The translations under genes were made by a program, and so were the position numbers. The notes under the pieces were generated by a model. It ran no database searches, was not told the DNA's origin, and saw only the letters and a list, made by a program, of their open reading frames with translations. A stretch of DNA of 64,000 nucleotides, taken from NCBI GenBank assembly GCA_916700875.1, contig CAKAKS010000066.1:3265742-3329741 (forward strand), read 5' to 3'. Position 1 is the first letter of the stretch; every line of letters starts with the position of its first letter. Shown in pieces: positions 34,978 to 45,994 of this stretch. The stretch comes from Sebastes aleutianus. Its lineage: Eukaryota; Chordata; Actinopteri; Perciformes; Sebastidae.

Positions 34978-35229
34978 CGTGTTGTAGAGTTTCCCTGGAA
35001 TGAAACGACGGGGTAAAAGTAAAGAAGCCACTGAACATGAATCTAAACTATCCCTGGAGGATGACGAAGAACCAACATGGACCTGATCCTGTGAGATAAA
35101 GCTCAGTATGAGGAAGCTGAGGGAGCAGACAGACAGACGGTCTGCAGTGTTAATTCATCTAGATGAAGTTGTCTTGATCCTGTTCAGAGTGTGACCTCCT
35201 CCATACAGTACAGCAGGTGCTGAGGCAGG

Positions 35230-35460
35230 TAAAACGCTCCCCGGATGATTGATGCCTTTTCAATTAGTCACAATGTGAGACCTTCACACGTCACTCTCTC
35301 TTCCTTATTAATGACATGCTGAGTTAATACTGGGCGTGTCACCGAGCCTCCGAGTGAGGTCGCTAATTAATGTTCAACGGCCTTAAAGACATAAGATCAC
35401 TGAGGGATCATCTGATAAGAGCTGGAGGGGTTTTAGACACTTAATTATCTACATGTACTA
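35230..35460. promoter_or_regulatory. Candidate conserved non-coding element
   Basis: GATTGATGCCTTTTCAATTAG, CCTTATTAATGACATGC, GGTCGCTAATTAATGTTC and GACACTTAATTATC lie within 200 bp of repeat-free sequence. This is a dense array of TAAT cores. Function is inferred from texture only. Confidence 0.35.
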
Positions 35461-35642
35461 GTTCAGATATATGCACACAGCTCCACAGAAGTCAGTATTG
35501 ACACGTACTACACATCATTTATAAGAATTATTTTTTATGTTTAAATAAATTAACCCCCAGTTTTGACGTTTGATTGATGAAGAAAAAGTTAAATTTTCTG
35601 TCTCCCTGAGGCGTCCTATAATCTCTGATGCATTAACATTAA

Positions 35643-35830
35643 AGGGATAGTTTGGGTGTTCAGAAGTGGGGTTGTATGAGGTACTTATTCACAGTCACTG
35701 TATTAACTACAGTAGATGATGGTCGGCACGCTCAGAAAGCGTTGAGACGCCTTCCGTCACCGGATCTGGTGGAAATGCGCCGTAATACAACAGCCTTGGC
35801 TGCAGCTTGTGATGCTGTTGAATTGCATTG
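35643..35830 (+). repeat. TTAAAGGGATAGTTTGGGTG-type repeat, 5' part
   Basis: TTAAAGGGATAGTTTGGGTG, GAAGTGGGGTTGTATGAGGT and ACTACAGTAGATGATGGTCG are the start of a dispersed fish repeat I recall. The 3' end is not seen, so it is probably truncated. Confidence 0.5.
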
Positions 35831-36865
35831 AGTTATACCAACACAGAGTTCTACTTATTAATATAAACTATGATATAATTAATCATATTAATGAAGAACT
35901 AGCAAACAAATAAACTGCCATGTAACAAAAGCAGCATGTGCCTGCGAGTGACGAGTCGCTCGTCTCCAGTCATATAGAAAAGACAGATTTTAATCTCGTC
36001 ACATTTTTAACACAAGAAGTCTCTTCCTGTATGTTTTCCAGGCATTACAGTATTAAGAATATACTAGAAACAGGATAAGCTGCAGAGCTGCACCCACTCG
36101 CGTGACTTCCGACCACCACTAAGCTGTGTAATATGTCAGCAACAGATTTTCATTTGGGCCTCATGACAGCATCAGTGACCTGATAGCCATTGATCCTCCA
36201 GTGGAAGTTTGGAGGTCACAGAAGTTTGGTCACGCTACTGGAGATTACAGCAAGATCTCCAGACAAATAAATATACAGGATTATACAGTACATACACTAC
36301 AAATGAGAAACAATATGTGTTCTCAGTGCACACTGTTAGATAATACCCCAGGAGACACCTCTGACCTCTTTACAGCACTGGCTGAACTTCTTAATGCAAT
36401 CAAGACTTTGGCTTTTTCATTGATCCTATTGGCTGAAATCCTCTTAGGCAGAATATGCACAACACTGCATTACACTCTACATGGAACCAAACGTGACATG
36501 GCAGACTCAGGTACTGGTTCTGTTTGAAATATATAAGAGTCTGTTAAAATGTTAAGACATCCATCCTTTATCTGGGTCTAAAGACCTGGGAGATGTTTGT
36601 GTAGCCGTTCCAAACCAGCCACCTGTTGTCAAAGTTGGATCAACCAATGATGCTGTCTGACACCCCGGGCCTCACAACACAATGCTGCGATTAGGAAGCT
36701 GCACACATTGACTCCTCTACAAACCTTTGTGAACTACAGTTACACATAAAACCCTCCGCTGTGTAGATGCTTCTTTGCAGGACTACAACTACAGCCTAAA
36801 ACCCATTGCACACCTAGTCAGCACTTTTCATCCGCACTTTTAAAAATAATAAGGACCTTGTTTGA
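35831..36865. other. Unique sequence, no gene seen
   Basis: The 108-codon open frame at 36201-36527 (plus) has no recognisable domain. It starts without splice or promoter context and is probably chance. No repeat was identified. Confidence 0.4.
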
Positions 36866-36895
36866 CCACAGAGCCGCTGTAAATGCAAACGTCAT

Positions 36896-37087
36896 CATCC
36901 AAAATTTCGTTCATTCATCTCCCAGCAAAAAGCACTTTACGACAAACAAAGTAAAGAATACAGAGATGCAGAATTTAAAGATAGATTGTGGCAGGTGATT
37001 GCAGAACAGCTTGAAATCAGGGATGGTCACAAAATAAAGTATTTAGGAAAGACAGTAGTGATTGTCCTCCAGGCAGCTAAACGATAG
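36896..37087 (+). pseudogene. Truncated MADF (Myb/SANT-like) domain remnant
   Basis: The frame open from about 36866 to the TAG at 37085-37087 reads HPKFRSFISQQKALYDKQ, then SKEYRDAEFKDRLWQVIAEQL, given here in two parts. This fits the first two helices of the MADF DNA-binding domain. The fixed features are the LYD motif, Y-R-D about seven residues on, and a conserved Trp followed by I-A-E-x-L. After RDGHKIK the family normally continues with a W-x-x-L-R-D helix. Here the frame instead runs YLGKTVVIVLQAAKR to a stop, so the third helix is lost. There is no start codon, partner exon or promoter nearby. It may be a piece of a PIF/Harbinger-type accessory gene or of a dispersed MADF gene. Confidence 0.7.
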
Positions 37088-38604
37088 CTTCTTGGTAATG
37101 TCATTCATTCATTAGCCCGGTTTGGGACTAGCGCTGTCCATTCAGCCCTCCTGAACCGCTAAAAATTAAAATGTGAAATTCATTTTGAAGGAAACTTATT
37201 TTGTTAACATAACATAACATTTGTTTTTGATCTTCTTAATGACATATTTTACCAAACCTCACCAAGTAATTTTGTTGTATTTCTTTGTTTTGTTTTGACT
37301 TATATTGTTAACTACGTGTTTAAAACTGTGAGCGTAATCCAGAATGATCCATTGCACCCACGTAATTAATTCAGTTTTGTCTTGTATTGAGGATTGAGAC
37401 CTGGTGTGCAAGGCTTTAAGGCTGTGTTTAGACAGACAGTCCAGCCACGTCCAAACTGCAGCCTCACCACAATGTTTTGGCCCAGCGTGGGTCCCAAATA
37501 CAGGGGCTCCTCAAAAAAAGTCACACCTGGCTCAACTTTTGCCATCAGGCAATGCACTGTGTTGGCAAATCTAGTATGTGAAATCACACCTTCCTGGTAG
37601 ATGACTTTGTAACAATAATGGTGTAATACTATTTACCTCACAATTGTTGAGACAGATGATAAAATGAGGTATTGTTCATCATGTAATCATCTATTACTAA
37701 AACTGGGCTTCTTGGATCTTGACTTTTAACGTTATTTTAGGTCTAAACATGGATGAAGAGTAACCCCGACTGATATTCTCAGGCCAAAAAAGATATAATT
37801 TCCGCACATATAACTTGAAACTGAGACGTCCTGATCAGACGATGAACTACTTGTTTCAACACTAAAGAGCAGTCTAACTCCTCACAGTCTGAAAAACACT
37901 ATCTGTCTTATAATAAAGAATTACATGATATTTATTTTCCTGGTGTGAAGGAGCTTAACAACTAATCCTATTTGAGCAACTGAGTAAATTGTTGCATGTT
38001 TGAGCTGGATTCAGAAGTCGGTTATTTCTTGAAAATTACACATGGCACCTGATAACAATAACAAGTTGATGCCGGCTGCTTTTAGGGTCCAAAAAGAGGA
38101 GCCATACTGGTGTCAGATCTTTACAGAGGACTGTAGAGAAGGCTTCATATCAGTGACTGTGTTTCTCTCCAGCAGAGACGGAGGAGTGACGGTTTGGTAG
38201 TGAAACGAGTGGCTGCGGAGGTCGACCGGCGCCCGGAGGCTTCCTCAGGTGAGAAGACGTCAAGGAAAATCTGGAGCCGGAGATGGATTTCTTCACCGCG
38301 GAGCCATTCGGAGGCCCCCGGGGGCCACTCTCACTTTGTCTTAATGTCATCCTCTTTCATGCGTCCAGGCAGGTGAGATGATTGAGGCTGTCCCAGCCAA
38401 TTGTCCGAAAAGGATTTGATAGAAGAGCGAGTCAATGAGGAGGAGAAATGTACTGTAATATGCAGGCAGGGGGAAATATTCACTGTCACTGGGAATGTGA
38501 CAGCTGGATGGTAGTTATGTGTAGAGGAAAGGTGTATTTGTTACTTATTAATTCAGGAAAATGACCAGATATCTGCTGATATTGTTTTACATCCCCTCAT
38601 ATAT
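37088..38604. other. Unique sequence, no gene seen
   Basis: Sense and antisense open frames at 37366-37600 and 38150-38376 lack domains. A GC-rich patch at 38160-38345 (GTCGACCGGCGCCCGGAGGC) is notable only for composition. Confidence 0.4.
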
Positions 38605-38730
38605 TAAGGGAATAGTTCAACATCTTAAGAAACAGTTAGCCTGACTCTTTTCAAAGTAAAAAAATATGCCCACCAACACCTCAAAATCTCACTAATTAAA
38701 ATGTTGTATCTTGTTTTTTTAAGCCGTGCA
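38605..38730 (+). repeat. TTAAGGGAATAGTTCAACAT-type repeat fragment
   Basis: TTAAGGGAATAGTTCAACAT is the start of a dispersed fish repeat I recall. The rest has decayed (CCTGACTCTTTTCAAAG follows). Low confidence on extent. Confidence 0.35.
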
Positions 38731-39759
38731 CAAAGAGACATGGTTGAGTTACGTGTTGGAGATCTTCCGGCTGTTCTCATTCACTGTTCGTACTTATACT
38801 AACGAAAAGTAATGCTCTCTAATTCGTATATTACACACTTAATTGTGAGCCAGAACGTGCAGGGCTGCCTCTATGGAAATCAAATGACGTAGTATAAAAA
38901 GCAACATACTTTTTTCCGGAACGAGGTCGATTTTCTGAGCTTTCGCACCTCGAATAAAGGCATCAACCAATCACGTTGTGCGGTTGTGCCACACAACAAC
39001 ACGGAGGCTCCGTAGTCCGAACCAAGACGGCAAACTTTATTACTCCTTTCGAACTTGACAAAGGCAGCGCAGACCAGATCCACTCCTTACGTGGGACAGA
39101 TGGGGCCATGTGGTTGGATGAATTACATGCCTGGAGAACAGCACGTCTTCAGTATTTTTTTAAATGCACATCTATGTTTCTGTCAGTTCTTGTGCCGTTC
39201 TTTAGGAAAAGTGTAAAAAGTTGGTCACATAAAACCTAAAAAACATGGATTTTGATCTTCAGTTTTAGTCTAACTTGGTGACCAAAATCTGAACTCTCTG
39301 AGAAATCCCATCTTGTACTATCTACTGTACATATATGTTTACGAGCATATAAATCCTCTGTAACTATTCCCTCGTAATCTGCTGGACTGCAAAACAGGAT
39401 AATCAGGAGGATAATCTCAATTATTAATATGATGGTACAAATATGATTCACTGACCGATTGTTTGGACACACGACAGAGTCGAAGCCAAACAAAGGCGGG
39501 CCAGCGGGGTTAGAGAGGGAATTATCATGTATGTGTTGAACATGATCAATCTGGGATCAACACTGGGACGTGTTTGGGGAATATTTGCCTCTGAAACTGG
39601 CGCTCTATTGGTCGACTGTTGTGTTGTTGATGTGGGAATCTGACCTTGTTTGATTTAAGGTACTTTTTCGAAGGATTTGAGGATCAGATTTTAAACGTGG
39701 AATTAAATTGATTCTTCTATACGTCGTAAAGAAATACTGCAAAACAGAGCGGGATTCAG
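38731..39759. other. Unique sequence, no gene seen
   Basis: The open frame 38976-39239 lacks a domain. The minus frame 39236-39493 is AT-rich and Ile-rich. Nothing else was identified. Confidence 0.4.
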
Positions 39760-40220
39760 TCTTCAGCACACACTTCAGATGGTGGCACCCGACATGCTGC
39801 CAGCCTCATGAATAAATTATTTCCCTCCTCGCTGCCAAACTGTGCTACAATGAGCTAGACTGTATTTTTGCCATTTAAATTTCGGAGCCCATTTTCATGC
39901 AAATGGGAAATTTATTGTCACAAACCATGTAACGCTGGCAGTAACACCTTATCTTAATGAATATCAAGTGCGGCTGTATTTCCCCGCTGCAATAGCTCAC
40001 TAATCAACTTTTAGTTGGAATGTGATTCATAAAGGGACGATTCATGGCCTCTCGACTTACACTCAAGACTCCGCGGCCTTGTACGACGGCGTTATCAGGA
40101 TTGATGAAGTCATCCGTCAGATTGATCGCCAGCATTCTCCCAAATGAAAATGATTATCGAATTACTGCGGCCGAGCCGTTAAAGGACCCCGGACTCGTAA
40201 AACTGGGGAAGTTAGAGCTT
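39760..40220. promoter_or_regulatory. Strong candidate conserved non-coding element
   Basis: A long, repeat-free block with a perfect octamer ATGCAAAT at 39897-39904. It also has TCATGAATAAATTATTTCC, TTATCTTAATGAATATC, AGCTCACTAATCAAC and GATTATCGAATTACTG. It has many distinct words and no simple repeats, and no frame is convincing as coding. This is the best enhancer-like region by eye. Conservation and target gene are unknown. Confidence 0.4.
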
Positions 40221-40723
40221 CTATGAACCCACTCAATTAAAAAGTACGAGGTAATCGCTTATACATGCTGTTAGTTTGAGTTATGGCGGTTAGCTCAGTC
40301 TCTCCTCGCCGGACTCTATTGTGCAATTACTTTAAGAAATGAAGCATTAAACCTTTAAAAAGTACCAAAGGTTTAAGTTCAGGTGACCTTTACAAAGTGT
40401 AGTAAAGTTAAATAGAAAGTTGGACTGTGAGGTTTTTTTTTTTCTATTAAAACGGCTCAGCTGCTGATGTGAAACCTAATCCTTAAGCCTCCCTCCGCTG
40501 TCTGTAGCGTGACATCAAGTCTTAGTCCATAAGCCAAATATTGATATTAATCAAAACCTGAAAATGAATTAAGCCTCTTTACTTGTTTATCGATTTGTTT
40601 TTGACCTTTCAACAGTCGGCCTGTTGTTTCCTGCTGACCTCCTCCAGACTTCATTGTTTGATCTGAACTAAATACTGAAGATACGACGCAATAAAAATGT
40701 ATTTAAAGGATACTCTTTTATCC
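40221..40723. other. Unique sequence, no gene seen
   Basis: No gene or repeat was recognised. There is a T10 run at 40434-40443. Confidence 0.4.
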
Positions 40724-41146
40724 AAATGTAAACAAAAACACCCTTTTGGTGTCCTAGGCAAAATGAATTATTAGGTGAAAAAAACAAAACTCTAATACCG
40801 TAAACCGCAACACACACATCAGACATCACAATGGTTTTAAGACAAAAATTAAGCTTTTTATTTTCATAAATAACTGTGTTTATTATAATTTAAATAAACA
40901 ATTGGTCCCTGATATTGTTCACTTGAAAGTCAGTTTCATTACAGCGAGAGTTACAGGGGTGAAAAGTGTCTTTCTTTATTTTATTTTTTTTCCATTTGTG
41001 TAGAAAATGAGGAAGACGCATACTGGCATTTTTTAAAAATGTATTTAAATTTATTTATCAATTTATTTTTGTATTAGAAGGCAACCAGCGCCCCACAGAA
41101 GGTGGCACCCCTAGGCGACCGCCTATATGGCCTTAAGCCGGCCCTG
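40724..41146 (-). repeat. Dispersed repeat with CAGGGCCGGCTTAAGG terminus
   Basis: The minus strand starts at 41146 with CAGGGCCGGCTTAAGGCCAT, ATAGGCGGTCGCCTAGGGG. This terminus is known to me from fish hAT-like repeats. The opposite end (near CCCTTTTGGTGTCCTAGGCA at 40741) is not clearly defined. Confidence 0.5.
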
Positions 41147-41689
41147 GAAACAACATGAGTAAAGAACATCCACCAGCCTGACTTCCACACCTTGCTAATA
41201 AAATTCATCACACAAAACACAAACTCAACCTGCTGTAACTTCAGAATTGATTGACGGTCCTGTGGACAGACAGGTGAACACTAGACAACAACTAAATCTA
41301 TATTAGCAAAATGTTCTAATGCTGTCAAACATTATTATTTGCGAACACAGCAGTAAAACATCTTTTTCTTTTTCTTTTAACCCTTTCACTTCCTGCCATG
41401 ACACTCCTCACTACGTGTTTCCTGCCCAGTATATTAACATATGAAGTCTAAAATCAAACCTAGAGTTTCAGTCTCCGATCATACAAGTTGCTTCTCTATA
41501 AACCATCACCATCAGATTTTAACAGGAGATCTGGTGGTTTGGTTCAGTAGTGGTTTTGTGGATGTGTTGGTTTCAAATGGTTCTCCAAGTTCAAACAATA
41601 CAACTTGTTGAGTAGGATTTCATCTTTTTTTTTTTTTCTTTATGTCAACACAAATACAGCATGTTACAAATACAAACTGCATAGTGCCC

Positions 41690-42240
41690 TGCGCAGCCTG
41701 TATGTAAGAAGTGACTGGTCACCGTGACACCGTTGGTTTGTGAAGCCTCAACTTCAGCGTTTTGGTTGTCACCATCTCGTTTCTTTGCAACTAGAAGTGA
41801 CACAAGAGGGTGGAGCTAAGTACAACCAAACGCTGAACAAAATTAACTTCCACGAAGTGAAAACACTGTGAAATGGTTAAAGTTTGTAAGACGAAAACAC
41901 GGACAACTTCGAGACCGGACAACGCCGTGGTAGCGACCTGTCAATCACAAGGTAGCCCCGCCCTAAAGCATCCCCTGCTTTATGGTCTATTTGACTCTAA
42001 ATGGGACCATAATTCACTAAATGAACATCATGCAGTATTGAAGAAGACTTGAAACTAGCGATTGAGACCATAAACTCATGTTTACAATGTTTACTGAGGT
42101 AATAAATCAAGTGAGAAGTAGGCTCATTTTCTCAGAGACTTCTATACAATCTGACTTCTTTAAGCATCCAGAGGAGTCGCCTCGTGTTAAGTTTAAATTT
42201 GAAGGCACTTCAACGTGGGCTTCACTTCTCAGACCCCGGA
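41690..42240 (+). mobile_element. Dispersed element, copy 2
   Basis: Same family and orientation as 21074-21632. The segment 41939-42140 (TGTCAATCACAAGGTAGCCC to GAAGTAGGCTCATTTTCT) is nearly identical to the first copy, while the segment before it is clearly more diverged. It contains no coding frame. The target duplication was not found. Confidence 0.7.
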
Positions 42241-43079
42241 GGTAGCCTCCTGCCTGGTCCCCAGGTAAACTATTCTGCTTTTGCCTAATTTGTAAAATCA
42301 GTCATTATTATTGTTTATTTCACAAACTAATAATATCTAATGCAACCTCCACAAGTGATGGCTGCCTTTACTATTTCGCAAATACAAAACACGTTAAAGT
42401 TAGTTACAAATTTGTTAAGAATTAAAAATATTTTAAGTGAAAGATATTTACTTTGATGATTGAAACACATAATTACTGTATGCAACACTGCCTCATTAAT
42501 TAAAGTCCTCCTATAATGGTCTTTTCTGCAACCTTAATGGATACATGCTGCATTTTTATTCACTCCCTAACAAGAAATCAAATCTGGGTAACAAGAAAAC
42601 ATCTGCTACCAAAATATTACAGCCATTAGACTATAACAACATTATGAGAGCCTTCTTCAACAACAACGCTACCGCAGTATACTGTATGAGAACCACATCA
42701 GGTTGAATGCAGATATTTTTGAGAAAGATTTCAAGTGATGAAAAACAAAAACATTCACTCTCATAAAGGCAAACTAAGCTTTTAAGTCCTGTTTTTGGTT
42801 AACAATCAAACTGATCTCACCTTTTGTCAATAAACATACTGCTCTATCTGAAATAAGAGCTTTAGCTCCAACACAAATGATGATTGGCGGAGGAAGACAG
42901 CAGCAGTAATTCCCTGTAGGACTTCTGTCCCTTTGTTTCTGACAGCTACTTCAATTACCAGCATACGAACACTGGGGACAAGGTGACAAACATGTTGTTG
43001 TCTTTGTGCACATGGAAGTTGTTTGTTTGCTTTTCACAAACCACCAGGTTGAGCTAATACCTCGCAGCCTTCGCTAGAT
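42241..43079. other. AT-rich unique sequence, no gene seen
   Basis: No repeat or gene was recognised. The sequence is generally AT-rich and turns GC-rich near 43080. Confidence 0.4.
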
Positions 43080-43270
43080 TAAACAGTCTGGGAGGTGTCG
43101 GTCGGCGGCCCCGCCTCCTACCTGACCTGTGGACCAATAAGAACGCAGCGAGGGGAGCGTCGCCCTCCACCTTTCCCCCCCTTTCACTCTCTCTGCCTCC
43201 CTGTCCTTCTCTCCCTTCATTCACTGAGGATCAAGCCTCCATAATCCCAGGATTTTATATCCACCAAAAC
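43080..43270. promoter_or_regulatory. GC-rich promoter-like block
   Basis: GGTCGGCGGCCCCGCCTCC (a GC box) is followed by GTGGACCAATAAGAACGCAG, which contains a CCAAT box, and then a pyrimidine-rich initiator-like tract (CTTTCCCCCCCTTTCACTC). The combination suggests promoter potential on the plus strand. No downstream first exon could be recognised, so this is tentative. Confidence 0.25.
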
Positions 43271-43885
43271 AGCTTGGGCCCATCAGCAAATTGCAATGGC
43301 ATATGGTATAGGTTTATGATTCATCTGGCACATGCATAGCAATGAGAGCCTCATCATCCGTGGGCAAACACCGGGAAAATATTGTAATGTTAAACGATGC
43401 CAGCCACGGAGAGAAGTGGCATCGGCCGTGTGGGAGGGCTGTGTTTGTTCGGCCCAGCGAGCGCAGCAGCTGAGGTTGTAAACAGCTTCTCGGATCTGCC
43501 GTCCCTCCTGCGGTCCGGGCCGGATTAGAGACCGACTGGGACCGGACGCTCCGACGAGAAGAATCTCCAGAGGGAGGACAAGATGGAGAAACAGGCACGA
43601 CAACAGGACTGAATATACTGTATATACATATATACAGTATATATATATAAAACCCCCAATGCCAGTGTTTCATTAGCAACATTTTGGCCGAGTTTTAAAG
43701 TTTTAGATTTATAATGCATTAACCTCAAACCTCAGTTTAATAGAGTCACTGATTTACATCAAGATCTTAAAGATCAGATATCTATACAGTAGCAGTATAA
43801 ATACAGCGTTCATGTTACAGTAAGGTAAACTGTAAAGTTAATGTACAGTACAGTAAAGTAATCAAACCAGTCGCCAAGAAAAAAT

Positions 43886-44540
43886 GTTGGTATTGTATGT
43901 TTCTGCAAACCACTAATACATTAAATATCAACGTTTTTGCATTTGGTCAGAGGGAGTGACGTAGTATATCAAGCGATTATTATTCAAACCGTTATTATTT
44001 GGTATAATAACGAGTATAAAGGGCGAGAAAGGGCGTGTGGGAGGGGTGGTAGATGGCTACGTAAGAAAGTTAGCTAAGGGCGGTTGTTATTATTTAAAGT
44101 AGTTACATTGTTACATTGCGTTGTTACGTTACGCTGTTACGTTGTAACGTTACATTGTTACATCAAGCTGTTACGTTACACTGATTAGTTACACTGTTAT
44201 GCTGTTATGTTGTTCCGCTGTTACGTTCCGCTGTTATGCTGTTATGTTGTTACGTTACGCTGTTGCGTTACACTGTTTGGTTGTTACGATGTTAGTTTCC
44301 GTTGTTAGTTTCCGCTGTTCCGTTCCGTTCTTACGTTATGTTATAATTTGAACACAAACAGTGATGTTTTGTAGTTTGTAGTAGTTTGTTGCCTAAGCCT
44401 CACTAATCGTTTCACAATGTTAACCACGTGCAAATGTGCGTTTCTGCAAGCACGATACGAGGCTGATAGGAAATGTATTTATGCTTGAGAAACATCGACA
44501 TTCATCTGTGGTTTGCAGAAATGTACAATGCCAAAAAAAA
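43886..44540. mobile_element. A-repeat copy with an internal GTTACG-type array
   Basis: The left end TGTTGGTATTGTATGTTTCT, GCAAACCAC and the inverted right end TTGGCATTGTACATTTCTGC, AAACCAC form the terminal repeats. The interior has TACTACGTC-like, GTATAAAGGGCGAGAAAGGG and GTGGTAGATGGC modules, the array at 44103-44338, and a decayed core box (TTGTTGCCTAAGCCTCAC) just after it. No coding capacity. Confidence 0.65.
44103..44338. repeat. Degenerate GTTACGTTACGCT-type tandem array
   Basis: Variable-length units built of GTTACGTTACGCT, GTTACATT, GTTATGCT and GTTCCGCT. On the complement these are GTAACGTAAC words like the array at 32588. It lies inside an A-repeat, about 35 bp before the decayed core box. 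Confidence 0.85.
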
Positions 44541-45379
44541 TTCTGGCAACTGGGTTGAAGTAATCTACTAGGAATGTGTGCTAACATGTATCTGGCCAAG
44601 TTGAGCCTGGTTCAACTCTGTGTTGACACCCCCACTGCGTCCACGGACTGGATGAGTGCATGAATGAGTGATGAATGATATGAATGAGAAGTTCTGCAGA
44701 CTAAATGCATTTTTAAGAAGTTATGGTATAGGCACGTAGCCACTATAACTAACTGGCAATTTTCTTAAAATGCAACCACATATCAGAGCTGTGGAGGCAA
44801 CACAGACATCATGTGGAGGTTACACAGACATCATGTGGAGACAACAAGACCTGTGATTGGTCAGCTTGGACTGCTTGTGTTTTCTAAATCGATTGTCGCT
44901 CACATTGCACAACATGTTGACACAGAGCTTCAAATTAGCTAAAATAGGCAGGTCAATTTGATACCTTTCTACTGCTTTCTTAACTCTGGCACCCGGAGGA
45001 GCAATGAGCCAAATAGGTCGTGGTAGAATTCATTTGAAAATGTAAGTATAATGGAATGAATTGAATTTTTACTCGGCCAGTAAGTGTAATTTGAGTTAAA
45101 TCAAATATAACGCGCCACTGGAACAGCTGATATGATTACAGTAACGCTGCTTATGAGACATATTTTATGCATATATTTCGGTTAAAGGCACATTTCACCC
45201 AAGCAAACTCAGTTGTCATTAGTATCAGTGTTGTTCACCCACAGACATAATCCACAACATTAGCACCATTTCCAAACATCTGCTGGAGAAGTCAGAAGCG
45301 ATCTGCTGCCTCCTCTCGCCTCTCTGGAAATGTGACATGATTACACACAAACACCTCCAGCCAAAGTTTCCCTCTGCCT
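44541..45379. other. Unique sequence, no gene seen
   Basis: Direct repeats of TGTGGAGG/ACACAGACATCATGTGGAG occur at 44800-44840 (two copies). Otherwise nothing recognisable. Confidence 0.4.
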
Positions 45380-45720
45380 TCATTAAAGCGCGACGCAGAG
45401 CGCTGCTGGCAAGGTGACTCGACCCGGCTCTGCCAGGGCTCCACCCCCCCGCCGGGCCGGCCCGGGCTCACACGGCCCCACGCGATTGGCTCAGAGGGCC
45501 TTCAGTCAGCCGCCGCGCCGGGTCAGCGTGGGTTCAGACGCGGAGCAGAAGCGACCGCGGCTGCCCGCGTGGATCTGCAGCTCGGAGAAGGCCCGCCATG
45601 AGCCGACAGTCAGTATGTTGGAGGTTTATCATTAGCGGGGGCTCCAGACGGCCCGTCGGCCCCTCCGGCCGGACAGGTGATCTCGCTCGGCCGTCTGACT
45701 CAACATATGCCCCCGCGGAG
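45380..45720 (+). promoter_or_regulatory. CpG-rich block with CCAAT box and a Kozak-like ATG
   Basis: The most GC- and CpG-rich stretch seen: CCCGCCGGGCCGGCCCGGG, GCCGCCGCGCCGGGTCAGCG, then an inverted CCAAT box in GCGATTGGCTCAG at 45482-45494. GCCCGCCATGAGCC at 45591-45604 is a near-ideal initiation context. It opens a 64-codon frame (MSRQSVCWRFIISGGS...) with no known domain and no clear splice donor. It could be a promoter/first exon or a GC-rich enhancer. Confidence 0.3.
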
Positions 45721-45994
45721 CTTCAGCACACATATTGTGCCATCATTATTTCATACCTAGCAGGAGCATCTCTGAGCGCGGCACAGATTTAGGTGCAAAA
45801 GCAGGTTGCTGTGAGAAGAGTTATTTATTTATCTCTGTGTGTGCAGCAATAGGTGGGAGAGGGAGAACGGCATCTGCAACCTTCTACATGTGCTCACCAT
45901 CTGTTCATCTGAGAACACGCTCACATAACATCTCAAACATTAAAGTATTCTGAAGGAAATTAATTTAACAAAACAACTAGATCTGCTCTTTTCT

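Noticed and set aside
34600..35038. Phe-rich and Met-Arg-Cys repeat frames
   Set aside because: They come from the polypurine tract and the 15-bp minisatellite, whose period is a multiple of three.
36201..36527. 108-codon plus-strand frame
   Set aside because: No domain, no conserved motif, no splice or promoter context. The length is within chance expectation for this window.
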